Below, piece by piece: positions 17,862 to 26,768 of a stretch of 64,000 bases of DNA (its first letter is position 1; each line of letters starts with the position of its first letter). The stretch covers positions 5,851,001 through 5,915,000 of the forward strand of contig NZ_CP054698.1 in NCBI RefSeq assembly GCF_014023275.1, in the 5' to 3' direction. This DNA is from Nostoc edaphicum CCNP1411 (GTDB lineage Bacteria > Cyanobacteriota > Cyanobacteriia > Cyanobacteriales > Nostocaceae). The notes under the pieces are model-generated. The model was given only the letters and a program-made list of their open reading frames with translations, did no database searches and was not told the origin of the DNA. The position numbers were made by a program, and so were the translations under genes.

Positions 17862-18587
17862 ATGAGTCGAAATAGCCCCCTAGAGATTTCTCGCGCTTTG
17901 GTGGCGGCATTCTCAACGCAAATGTTTCGCTATTACGAAGACCGCATTCCCCAGGATGCCAGCGTGTTGGTAGTTAGCAATCACCGCAGCTTTATGGATG
18001 CACTAATTTTAATGGCGGCGTTATCGAATCCGATTCGCTTTGCTTGCCATCACTATATGGGACAAGTGCCAGTCATGCGGGAGATTGTCACCGGACAATT
18101 GGGGTGTTTTCCCTTGGAGAAGACTCAAAACCGCCAACAAAGCTTTTTTTCGCAGTCGCAGTTGCTATTGCAGTCCAAGCAGATGGTGGGAGTATTTCCA
18201 GAAGGGACTGAACCAATGGTGAAATTTACTCAGCCAAACCAGGTGGGTGAGTTTCAGCGGGGATTTGCCCATTTGGCATTGCGAGGGAATGTGCAGGATT
18301 TAGCGATTTTGCCGATCGCGATCGCCTCCTTAGAAGAGGTAAACACGAATGGCTTTCCACTAAGGCTTTTGAGTGTATTTGACCCCTCAGAACCTTTATT
18401 TAACCAAAGTGGTTGGCATCCTTTGGTAATTTATCGTCGGGTTGCAGTGTTAATCGGTCGTCCTTATTGGATTACGCCCCAACATCATAAAAAATATCAT
18501 GGCAAACAAGCCAGAACTGTTGTGGCTGAACTGACAGAACACTGTCATGATGAAATTAGTAATTTACTGCGCCAAGGTTGCTATTAG
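17862..18587 (+). CDS. Lyso-glycerophospholipid/1-acylglycerol acyltransferase-like protein
   Basis: A 241-residue PlsC-superfamily acyltransferase. The NHx4D catalytic motif is NHRSFMD (about residues 46-52), and the glycerophosphate-binding block is GVFPEGTEPM (about 120). It probably transfers an acyl chain to a lipid hydroxyl at the membrane. The next gene, 96 bases downstream on the same strand, is an alpha/beta hydrolase whose opening (VYLPGMDGTG) resembles the hydrolase half of plant phytyl ester synthases, proteins that fuse a hydrolase to an acyltransferase. The two adjacent genes may therefore be a split version of that system. It is distinct from the plsC-like gene at 35637. Confidence 0.82.
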   Translation: MSRNSPLEISRALVAAFSTQMFRYYEDRIPQDASVLVVSNHRSFMDALILMAALSNPIRFACHHYMGQVPVMREIVTGQLGCFPLEKTQNRQQSFFSQSQLLLQSKQMVGVFPEGTEPMVKFTQPNQVGEFQRGFAHLALRGNVQDLAILPIAIASLEEVNTNGFPLRLLSVFDPSEPLFNQSGWHPLVIYRRVAVLIGRPYWITPQHHKKYHGKQARTVVAELTEHCHDEISNLLRQGCY

Positions 18588-18683
18588 AGCCGTTCGATTT
18601 GGGATTTTGGATCGTCCGAACAATCAACAGTTCAAAAGTTTTATACCATTAACAAATGACCATTGACTACTGACCAATGACTA

Positions 18684-19511
18684 ATGACTATCTCTGAAGT
18701 TGAGTTAAAGCCTTGTTTCCTGACTCCTGAACGAGTACAGCCAGAGTATCCCCTATTGGTATATTTGCCAGGAATGGATGGAACAGGTCAACTATTGCGA
18801 TCGCAAACCACTGGATTAGAAACTGGCTTCGATGTCCGCAGTTTGGCGATTCCCCGTCAAGACCTTACCACTTGGGATGTGCTAACTAAAAGTGTACTGG
18901 ACTTGATCCACGCAGAATTAGAAAAAAGTTCTCAGAGAGCAGTTTATCTGTGTGGTGAGTCCTTTGGTGGTTGCTTGGCAATGAAAGTAGCAATCCAAGC
19001 ACCTCACTTATTTAAGCGAATTATCCTAATTAACCCAGCTTCATCCTTTCAGCTTCGCCCTTGGTTGCATTGGGCATCCCAACTAACTTACTTAGTGCCA
19101 TCAGGATTGTATGATGTTGGCGCACTGGGGTTGTTGCCATTTCTCGCATCTTTGCCACGCATTTCCCGGAGCGATCGCCATGATTTGCTGAAAACTATGC
19201 GTTCTGTACCATCAGAAACCGTTCTTTGGCGATTGTCTTTACTGCGAGAGTTTCAGATTGATGAGGAACAATTAAGTCGCTTAACTCAACCAGTTATGCT
19301 AATTGCCGGTGGTAGCGATCGCCTTTTGCCTTCTGTAACTGAAGTGAAGCGCATAGGGAATATCCTACCAAATAACAAGATTGTGGTATTGCCCCATTGT
19401 GGACATGCTTGCTTGCTAGAGCAAGATACTAATCTCTATGAAATTCTTAAGGATAACGAATTTTTAGAAAGTAATGCTGATATCAGTACCGGGTTAGAGG
19501 TGAGAGGATAG
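18684..19511 (+). CDS. Alpha/beta hydrolase, phytyl-ester-synthase-like
   Basis: A 275-residue alpha/beta hydrolase. YPLLVYLPGMDGTGQLLRSQ forms the oxyanion region, CGESFGGCLAMKV carries the nucleophile Ser, and the late GGSDRLLPSV and LPHCGHACLLEQ supply the acid and His. The LPGMDGTG opening is typical of the esterase/lipase half of plastid phytyl ester synthases and their cyanobacterial homologues, which move acyl chains and handle phytol or galactolipid breakdown products. It follows an acyltransferase gene. The ATG at 18684 is embedded in gactaat-type heptamers. Confidence 0.8.
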   Translation: MTISEVELKPCFLTPERVQPEYPLLVYLPGMDGTGQLLRSQTTGLETGFDVRSLAIPRQDLTTWDVLTKSVLDLIHAELEKSSQRAVYLCGESFGGCLAMKVAIQAPHLFKRIILINPASSFQLRPWLHWASQLTYLVPSGLYDVGALGLLPFLASLPRISRSDRHDLLKTMRSVPSETVLWRLSLLREFQIDEEQLSRLTQPVMLIAGGSDRLLPSVTEVKRIGNILPNNKIVVLPHCGHACLLEQDTNLYEILKDNEFLESNADISTGLEVRG

Positions 19512-19797
19512 GGTAAGGTGCGATCGCATCAAATTGGGATATTTCTATCCGCGTTTCTCATCTGATGCTGGTGGTTTGCCTCTGTTTTCATTGTCTTCTT
19601 AGATCAAACACAGGGATTTGAGGATGTTCTAAAAGTCCTCTGGTCGGTAGCAAAACGTTTTAGATCCCCCTAAATCCCCCGATAAATTGGGGGACTTTTA
19701 GAGACTTTGCCCCTTTTTTAAGGCTACGTGTATACACAAGTTATAGAATCACAACCAGTCTGTCGAATTACCCCACCCTAACCCCCCTTAAAAAAGG

Positions 19798-21284
19798 CTA
19801 CCGTGTATACACAAGTCGGATGTAAAGTAGGTGCAGAGGATTTTTGAGAAGCAAAAACTATGGATAATCCAATCTTAATTCACGCTTCGACGACACCAGG
19901 AACGGCATTTGGAGACCCAAGGCTGATAAAAAGGGGGCAGCATTATACGAGGCGATTCGTAAGCACCAATCGATAAATATCCGGCAAATAAGTCGAAATT
20001 GGGCAGAACAGATGGGTTATTATCGGTTTTTGGAGAATGAAAACGTAACACTATCAGAACTAGTACGTAGCCTTTCGGATGATTGCGAGTTTCATCTGGC
20101 AAAACGACACGTATTAGCGATTAGCGATACTAGCGAGATTAACTTGCAGTCTCATGCAGGTAGGCTGTCACCGCCAGGATTAGGAGTAGTAGGCAATAAC
20201 ACAGATGTCGGGTTTTATATCCATCCAACATTGGTATTAGATGGTGAGAGTGGATTTCCACTGGGGTTAAGCACAGTAAAACTGTGGAGCCGAGCTATAA
20301 ACCATGCAGATAAACATAACTCGTGACTATCAAAATTTACCAATTGAGGAGAAAGAATCTTACAAATGGTTAGCATCGGCAGAAAGTAGTAAGCGATGCT
20401 TTGAAGTGGGTGGAGCAAAAATGGTAACTCATATTGGCGACCGCGAATCGGATTTATTTGAGGAATTTGCAACTGTACCCAATAAAAACAATCATTTACT
20501 GATAAGAGCTTGCCAAGATCGTCGATTGTTAGGGCGGTCTGAATCACTATTCGACTACTTAAGTCAGCAGCCTTGTGAAGGTACTTATATAATTAACGTT
20601 CCCGCAGACTCACGTCGAAAGCGAATGCCAAGAGAAGCAATGCTTATTGTTCGTTGTGGACAAGTTGAGATTCAACGCCCCGATAAATTAGGCGTTTTTG
20701 GCTATCCTCCTAGTGTTACCCTTTTTGCTGTTGAAGCTCTGGAAGTCCAACCACCCGCAGGACAAGAACCGATTCATTGGCGGTTGCTGACAACTCACGT
20801 TGTTGTCTGCTTGGAACAGGCACTGCGAGTCATTAAGTGGTACGGATGGCGATGGAAGATTGAACAACTTTTTGCCACTCTCAAAAAAGCTGGATTGAAT
20901 ATCGAAGCGACTCAGTTAGAGTCTAGTATTGCAATTCAACGCCTAACAATCCTTGCTTTGTCCGTAGCCGTGCGAACCTTACAAATGGTTGAGGGACGCG
21001 ATAATACTCAACTTTCTGCCGAGCTTACCTTTTGTCAAAAGCAGCAGCAATGCTTATTAGGACTTCAATCTTCTGTTGAAGGCGATACCAAAAAATTACA
21101 AAATCCTTATCCACGGGGTTGTTTGCCCTGGGCTACTTGGATCATTGCTCGACTTGGTGGATGGTCTGGTTATACCTCTGGTAGGCCTCCTGGAATGCCT
21201 ACCCTTGTTCATGGTTTAAGACAATTTGAATCCATCTTTATCGGCTGGAAACTCGCTCTGGATGGACTTGTGTATACACGGTAG
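19798..21284 (+). mobile_element. IS4-type insertion sequence, copy 1 (decayed)
   Basis: Bounded by perfect 20-bp inverted repeats: ctaccgtgtatacacaagtc at 19798-19817 and its complement at 21265-21284. Length is 1487 bp. The right repeat contains the last codons and the TAG stop of the transposase, a compact design. No clear target duplication flanks it. Related end sequences occur six more times in the window. Confidence 0.8.
19861..21284 (+). pseudogene. IS4/Tn5-like transposase with two frame breaks
   Basis: Three frame segments make one Tn5-like DDE transposase. The N-terminal part opens at ATG 19861 and contains GDPRLIK; it shifts by -1 around the A5G5 run at about 19929-19939 into RNWAEQMGYYRFLENENVTL. 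That runs to about 20326, and a second shift near 20300-20326 leads into the frame starting NLPIEEKESYKW. Catalytic residues are present: first Asp in AISDTSEIN, second in HIGDRESDLF, and a perfect Y-2-R-3-E-6-K in YGWRWKIEQLFATLK. The C-terminus (IARLGGWSGYTSGRPPGMPT) is typical. The A5G5 slip could be programmed, but the second shift argues for decay. Confidence 0.85.
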
Positions 21285-21443
21285 TTGCAAAGGGGAGGGA
21301 ACTGGATTATTCTATTTCCCCCCTTTGCATCTTATGGTGTACACACAAGTCTGAAATCGCTGATTAACCAAGGTTTTACCCCACCCTAACCCTCCCCTTG
21401 CAAAGGGGAGGGAACTGGATTTTCTATTTCCCCCCTTTGCAAG

Positions 21444-23137
21444 CTATCCATTATAAACATCTTTCTTAATAAGAACATTGACAAAAAAGAGTAGTTATGT
21501 AGGGAAGGATGGAAGCCAAAAAATCACAAGTGACAGGAGAAAATGGGCACGAGAATCAACAGAGTTTGAAAAAGTGAAATTTTCGCATGGCAACTTTGGT
21601 GTAAAAAACTAATTATCGGTAGTGGAAGAAGGAAAACACCGCAGAAACCGACGATAGGATGGAGCAATAATTAATTATTGAAAGACTGGCAAAGCAGCCA
21701 ACCCTCAACCAGATCATGTAATCGACTTAATCCACGCCAGAGAACTTTTACACCTGGAGAGCCATCGCTTTTGCGACCTAAAAACCCACCAAGTCGAGCA
21801 ATCCAATTGACCACTTGAGCCAGAGTCGGTGGTGTAGTATGAGGATAAAGTTGATGATGAATAGTGGTGTAGAGGACTTGCCACTCATGAGTGGCTAAAA
21901 CTAGTTCACAACTAGCATCAGGCTGAAAACGAGCTAAGTAAGTCAGCCACAGCAAACGCCAAGCAACGATACTGTAGGTAGCCAAAGCCATCTCGATTCT
22001 GTGGGCAGTTTCGAGTTGTAACTTCTCAATGCCACAGCCACTTTTTAAAACATAGTGATAACGTTCAATCAACCAGCGATAACTATACCATCGCACATAC
22101 AGCTGAACATCTTCCAGACAGGTAATCTCTAAGGTAGTCAGCAGTAACCAGGTAATCGGCTCGATCTCTGGTGGTGGCTCAACTTCTGTGACTAAAATAG
22201 CCTGCAATGTCACCTAAAGTGCTAGAAGTTCTGTTTTGGGGCGATTCTGCGGTGGTGCAATGGTAATTGTGGCATGACGAATCTTCAAGATGGCTGTTCT
22301 TGGCGTTTGAGTCGCAGAGCGTTTTACCTCTACTGTCATTGTGCCAACCGACTCAACAGACTCTAAAGTTGACCATAAATGCTGCTCACTGCCAACTAGA
22401 CAGCGATTTTGAGTAGCTCGAATCAGAAAATCTGACCCAGGACGACGAGCATCAGCAAATAAGTCATAAAAATCGGCTTCTCGGTCAGCAATCGTCACTA
22501 CTTGTACTGATTCGGGAATGATTGAGTCAGTTTTTTTCAAAGCATCAAGCCATCTTTGACTTTCTTTTTTCTTTTGTCGGTTTTTGTTTCCTTTGTTCAG
22601 ATTTTCCTAGTTCTTCTTCGTTTCTTGACCACACATCTTGCTCGATGATGCCCAATGGTATTCCCTGTGGGGAGACAGTGAAGACTGAGTGGACTTTTAA
22701 CCCTTTGGCATAAGAACTATCGAGATATCCTGTTCCCGATAGAGCTTTGTGGCTGGTGTAGTTAAGTTCTGTGGTATCTTGTATTGCCAAGACTACTCTA
22801 TGTTGGGTAATTCGCTCTACTGTCGCATCGATATGTCCTTGTCTAATCATGGATGGTTTGATGTACGGTGAATCCCAGAAGTCATAGGTGGCTTTCGTTT
22901 GCGCCCATGTTTCACTTGCTTGCAAAACACTGGCTTCCGGTTTCGCACTTAAATTTTCGACTATTTTGATTAACCGTTTGGTTCTTCTGGTGTCACCTAA
23001 TTCGGTTCTTTCTAGTTCCTGTGTGATCCATTGTTCCATTTGCTGACTTTGCGATGCTTCCGGCTCTTCGTATAGACAATACACAATCTCTGGCTTTTGT
23101 CCAATTTTCTGTTAAGAAAGATGTTTATAATGGATAG
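21444..23137 (-). mobile_element. IS4-family insertion sequence, copy 2, with 26-bp TIRs and 9-bp target duplication
   Basis: Inverted repeats are perfect over 26 bp (21444-21469 and 23112-23137; outermost bases ctatccattataaacatc). Direct 9-bp copies of ctttgcaag flank it (21435-21443 and 23138-23146), the duplication expected of IS4-family insertion. Length is 1694 bp. The transposase on the minus strand is broken, so this copy is not autonomous unless complemented. Confidence 0.9.
21671..23084 (-). pseudogene. IS4-family transposase with a frameshift and an amber stop
   Basis: Three consecutive segments encode one transposase. The N-terminal segment (23084-22545) has ELGDTRRTKRLIKIVENLS and the first Asp in AIQDTTELNYTSH. 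A +1 shift near the A6 run (complement of 22565-22570) leads into the middle segment with the second Asp in TIADREADFYDLF. That segment ends at a TAG (22214-22216), but the same frame continues directly into VTLQAILVTEVEPPPEIEPI and the Y-2-R-3-E-6-K signature YSYRWLIERYHYVLK. The last segment ends at 21671. A frameshift plus a nonsense codon indicates an inactive gene. Confidence 0.88.
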
Positions 23138-23410
23138 CTTTGCAAGGGGGGATTAAGGGGGGTAATTTGACTTGTGTGTACACCATAGCCTTAAAAAGGG
23201 GGGTTGGGGGGATCAACAAGTGCCTAAAATTACAACCAACCACTTTTAAAACATCCTCTGAGAGTATGTTCCTATTTTTGATGGATTAACACAGTTTTTA
23301 AAACAAGAAAATAGTTAATCTGAAACTGATAATTATGTTTATAGAGGGATGTAGAGCCGTTCAGGATTCGCTAAAAGAAAGAGAGAGGCTTTAGAGAATG
23401 GTGTCAAAGA

Positions 23411-24577
23411 ATGGCAGACAAACCCCAAGAAATAGAAGTGAAAAAATCAGGTAATTCACCTACAGAAACTTCAAAAGTCGGAATTCAGGCTCAATCATCA
23501 GTAGAAAATGAACCATCTATATTAGAGTCTTTCGTTAAAACTGTTGCTGACACTGGCATGGCAGTTTTAGAAACAGTAGTAGGTGTGGGAGAAGCCACCG
23601 CAAAACAAACACACAAGTTAATTGAGCAAACAACTCAAACTAGTGGTCAGTTTGTGAACCACCTCAGCGGAAATTGGCTGATTAGAAAAGTATCTGGAGT
23701 GTTAAATCTCAACTGGCTAATTGGTAGTACTGACATTGTTGATTTGGAAAAAGCAGAAGCGGCGGTAAAGAAGCTAAAGCAAAAGTATCCCAATGAATCA
23801 ACTAGCCAGATTGCTCACCGAATCATGCTGGAAAAAGCAACTAAAGCTGGCACTGTTGGACTAGCAACTAGTATTTTGCCAGGAGTAGCAGTTGCATTGT
23901 TGGCAATTGATTTAACAGCAACAACAAAATTGCAATCAGAAATGATTTATGAGATTGCATCTGACTATGGGCTAGATTTAAAAGATCCTACCCGGAAAGG
24001 TGAAGTTTTGGCAATTTTTGGTTTGGCTTTGGGTGGAGGCCGTTTATTAAAAGCTGCTGGATTAGGGTTGCTGCGAAATGTACCTTTTGCTGGTGCAGTG
24101 ATCGGAGCTAGTTCAAATGCGACAATGATCTATTCATTGGGGTATGCTGCTTGTCGATTCTACGAAGCCAAGCTGGATGAATCAACATCCCTCGAATCGC
24201 CAGAGACATTGGCAACCTTAAAAGCCGAAAGCGAAAAGTATCTCGAAAGTGCGATCGCTCAACAAACTCTCATGGATCAAATCTTAGTCCACATGATCCT
24301 AGCCAGTCATCCAGAAAAGACTTGGGAAGAAATTTTGCCAGAATTAAAAGCTGTAAACATCAGTCCTAAGTCCTTGGATGCCATTGCCCAAAATATCAAA
24401 TCACCTCAACCTTTAGACGTACTGCTCAATCAGCTAAATCGTGATTTTGCCATACCTTTGCTAGCTCAATGTTACAAAATTGCCCAGGCTGACAATCACA
24501 CTACACCAATTGAGCAAGAAATAATCTCAGCGATCGCCAGCAAATTTGACATTGACACAAATACAATTGGGGCATAG
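23411..24577 (+). CDS. EcsC-like protein with TerB-like C-terminal helix
   Basis: A 388-residue protein. A polar N-terminus (1-45) precedes an amphipathic helix region (VADTGMAVLETVVGVGEATA), followed by a core with hydrophobic Gly/Ala-rich stretches (GLATSILPGVAVALLAIDLT, about 157-176; NVPFAGAVIGASSNA, about 225-239). This style is seen in EcsC-like and DUF697-like membrane-associated proteins. The C-terminal AQCYKIAQADNHTTPIEQEI resembles the helical TerB/tellurite-resistance fold. Function is unknown; a peripheral membrane role is plausible. It starts at ATG 23411, just right of the mobile locus, and ends before a heptamer and a 42-bp repeat array. Family assignment is tentative. Confidence 0.6.
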   Translation: MADKPQEIEVKKSGNSPTETSKVGIQAQSSVENEPSILESFVKTVADTGMAVLETVVGVGEATAKQTHKLIEQTTQTSGQFVNHLSGNWLIRKVSGVLNLNWLIGSTDIVDLEKAEAAVKKLKQKYPNESTSQIAHRIMLEKATKAGTVGLATSILPGVAVALLAIDLTATTKLQSEMIYEIASDYGLDLKDPTRKGEVLAIFGLALGGGRLLKAAGLGLLRNVPFAGAVIGASSNATMIYSLGYAACRFYEAKLDESTSLESPETLATLKAESEKYLESAIAQQTLMDQILVHMILASHPEKTWEEILPELKAVNISPKSLDAIAQNIKSPQPLDVLLNQLNRDFAIPLLAQCYKIAQADNHTTPIEQEIISAIASKFDIDTNTIGA

Positions 24578-24640
24578 GGAATTGGGCATTGGGCATTGGG
24601 CATGGGGTAGGAAATAAATAAAGTACAGTTCATCGCTTCA

Positions 24641-24828
24641 TTAACGAGTATCAAAGACTCATTAATGGAGTTCTGAGGTGGATTAATGAGTATCAAAGAC
24701 TCGTTAATGGAGTTCTGAGGTGGATTAACGAGTATCAAAGACTCATTAATGGAGTTCTGAGGTGGATTAACGAGTATCAAAGACTCATTAACGGAGTTCC
24801 GAGGTGGATTAACGAGTATCAAAGACTC
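24641..24828. repeat. 42-bp tandem repeat array, 4.5 copies, each with a stem-loop
   Basis: Four full units of 42 bp (24641-24682, 24683-24724, 24725-24766, 24767-24808) plus a 20-base partial. Each unit has a 9-bp inverted repeat, ttaa(c/t)gagt-atcaaag-actc(a/g)ttaa, with a 7-base loop, followed by (c/t)ggagtt(c/t)(c/t)gaggtgga. Units differ at only a few positions, most of them in the stem. Because 42 is a multiple of three, the reverse strand has an open frame of 14-residue repeats; I judge that to be a by-product. Confidence 0.9.
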
Positions 24829-24980
24829 TCTTACAAGTCCTATTTATACCAATTTGCTAAATTATAGCCACTGATCCCTGCTCCCCAATGCCCAATGCCC
24901 AATTCCCTATGCCCAATACCATGAAACAAGAATTTTGAGCAATACTGGTACAGGAAGGAATATTTACACAAAATCCCAAA

Positions 24981-26462
24981 ATGACAATTCAACTTAGTGA
25001 TAAGCCTTTGCTAGAGTGGGCAGGCGATAGTTTGGCAATTGGATTATTTGAAGATGCAGTAGAGTTAACCGGAGAACTGGCAACTTTAGATCAAAAGTTT
25101 TCTGGGGTTTTAAAAGAACTAATTACAGAAGAAGAATTTAAAGGAAAAGCTAACAGTGCAATCTTCACCCGTGTAAATGCTGATAGCCCAGTGCGTAAAT
25201 TGATTATCGTAGGTTTAGGAAAACCAGATGCACTAAAACTCGACACTCTGCGACGCGCTGCTGCTGCTGTAGCCAGGGTAGGAAAAAAGCAAAAAAGCAA
25301 AATTCTGGGATTTAGTTTTCCATTGTGGAACAACGACCCAGCCGCTAGTGCCCAAGCGATCGCAGAAGGTGTCGAATTAGCGCTTTACCAAGATATTCGC
25401 TTTAAATCAGAGCCAGAAGAGAAAGGTTCACAAATAGAAACCGTAGATTTACTAGGATTCGGTGGACAAGAAGCAGCCATCACCCGCGCTAATCAAATCG
25501 TTTCTGGGGTAAATTTGGCACGACAGTTAGTAGCAGCGCCAGCTAACGCAGTAACACCAATTACTTTGGCCGAAACTGCTCAAGCGATCGCAAAAGAGTA
25601 TGGTTTACAAGTAGAAATTCTAGAAAAAGAAGACTGTGAAAAGTTGGGTATGGGTGCTTTTTTGGGAGTAGCGCAAGCTTCCGAATTGCCACCTAAATTC
25701 ATTCACCTGACTTACAAACCAGAAGGTACACCCAAAAAGAAACTAGCAATTATTGGCAAAGGTGTAACCTTCGATTCCGGTGGACTCAACATTAAAGGTG
25801 CTGGTAGCGGCATCGAAACCATGAAAATGGATATGGGCGGTGCAGCTGCTACCTTGGGCGCGGCAAAAGCAATTGCTCAAATTAAGCCAAATGTTGAGGT
25901 TCACTTTATCTCGGCGGTAGCTGAAAACATGATTAGCGGTCGCGCCATGCGTCCTGGAGACATTCTCACAGCATCAAACGGCAAAACAATCGAAGTGAAC
26001 AACACCGATGCTGAAGGACGTTTAACCCTAGCAGACGCCTTGGTGTATGCCGACAAATTGGGATTAGATGCGATCGTTGATTTAGCCACCTTGACTGGTG
26101 CTAACGTCATTGCCTTGGGTGATGATATTGCGGGATTGTACACTCCCGATGATGCTGTCGCTTCCCAGATCGAGAAAGCTGCCCAAAGTTCAGGGGAAAA
26201 GATTTGGCGGATGCCAATGGAAGAAAAATATTTTGAAGGGCTAAAGTCTGGGATTGCGGACATGAAAAATACAGGCCCGCGTCCAGGTGGTGCTATTACC
26301 GCTTCCCTTTTCCTCAAACAATTCGTTAAAGAAACCCCTTGGGCACATTTAGATATTGCTGGCCCAGTGTGGGCAGATAAAGAAAATGGCTACAACAGCA
26401 CAGGGGCAACTGGCTACGGCGTTAGGACGCTAGTTGATTGGGTACTGGGTGCTGGGGAATAG
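24981..26462 (+). CDS. pepA: Leucyl aminopeptidase (M17, cytosol aminopeptidase)
   Basis: A 493-residue M17 peptidase. The metal and substrate site is plain: [19 protein letters not shown], then [14 protein letters not shown], and the signature [15 protein letters not shown] macro-like N-terminal domain (about 1-170) precedes it. The enzyme removes N-terminal residues from peptides as a hexamer with two metal ions and works in protein turnover. Length and motifs fit fully. The last codons run into a heptamer array of gggact-type units (about 26455 onward). Confidence 0.96.
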   Translation: MTIQLSDKPLLEWAGDSLAIGLFEDAVELTGELATLDQKFSGVLKELITEEEFKGKANSAIFTRVNADSPVRKLIIVGLGKPDALKLDTLRRAAAAVARVGKKQKSKILGFSFPLWNNDPAASAQAIAEGVELALYQDIRFKSEPEEKGSQIETVDLLGFGGQEAAITRANQIVSGVNLARQLVAAPANAVTPITLAETAQAIAKEYGLQVEILEKEDCEKLGMGAFLGVAQASELPPKFIHLTYKPEGTPKKKLAIIGKGVTFDSGGLNIKGAGSGIETMKMDMGGAAATLGAAKAIAQIKPNVEVHFISAVAENMISGRAMRPGDILTASNGKTIEVNNTDAEGRLTLADALVYADKLGLDAIVDLATLTGANVIALGDDIAGLYTPDDAVASQIEKAAQSSGEKIWRMPMEEKYFEGLKSGIADMKNTGPRPGGAITASLFLKQFVKETPWAHLDIAGPVWADKENGYNSTGATGYGVRTLVDWVLGAGE

Positions 26463-26640
26463 GGACTGGGGACTAGGGACTGGGGATTGGGGATTGGTGA
26501 CTGGGGAGATGAGGGAGCAATCAATTCAAAAATCAAAAATCAACAACTTCTGCCTTGTACCTCCTGCCTTCTCTTTCCCAATGCCCCATGCCCAATGCCC
26601 CATGCCCAATCCCCAGTCCCCAATCCCCAATACCCAAATT
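26455..26640. repeat. Heptamer arrays after pepA
   Basis: Two 7-base arrays of opposite polarity: ggggact/ggggatt (about 26458-26510) and ccccatg/cccaatg/cccagtc (about 26580-26635). As near inverted repeats they could fold into a long hairpin between pepA and plsX, possibly acting as a terminator. They extend into the stop region of pepA. Confidence 0.7.
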
Positions 26641-26768
26641 CGTGCTATCTTGAGCTTGCCAGTAAAAATTGTTGCAATAGTAACAGAAATAATTTGGCGG
26701 TCAGAAAGTTAAGCTTTTTCGGCAAAGCCATCTGGTAAAATTTGTAAGGTTTCTAGAAGCTCTTAGCA

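Larger units (their letters stand above)
21333..23187. repeat. MITE-like mini-element interrupted by IS copy 2
   Basis: Perfect 19-bp inverted ends, tatggtgtacacacaagtc at 21333-21351 and its complement at 23169-23187. Without the inserted IS and one copy of its target duplication, the element would be about 152 bp with no coding capacity. Its ends are close to those of IS copy 1, so it may be a non-autonomous derivative of that IS family. Confidence 0.65.
19620..23259. mobile_element. Nested mobile locus bounded by inverted gaggatgtt(c/t)taaaagt
   Basis: The outer ends are gaggatgttctaaaagt (19620-19636) and its near-exact inverted copy (23242-23259). Inside are two decayed IS elements, several copies of a roughly 20-base gtgtatacacaagtc-type end, and G+C-rich repeat tracts. 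The interval replaces any ordinary genes between the hydrolase and the EcsC-like gene. The order of insertion can be read: a mini-element with tatggtgtacacacaagtc ends (21333-23187) was hit by the second IS. Confidence 0.65.

Noticed and set aside
24496..24822. Reverse-strand 108-residue open frame with 14-residue repeats (ESLILVNPPQNSIN type)
   Set aside because: It is a by-product of the 42-bp tandem array, whose unit is a multiple of three. It overlaps the end of the EcsC-like gene and has no ribosome-binding site.
26434..26738. Plus-strand frames overlapping the pepA stop
   Set aside because: They are translations of heptamer arrays.
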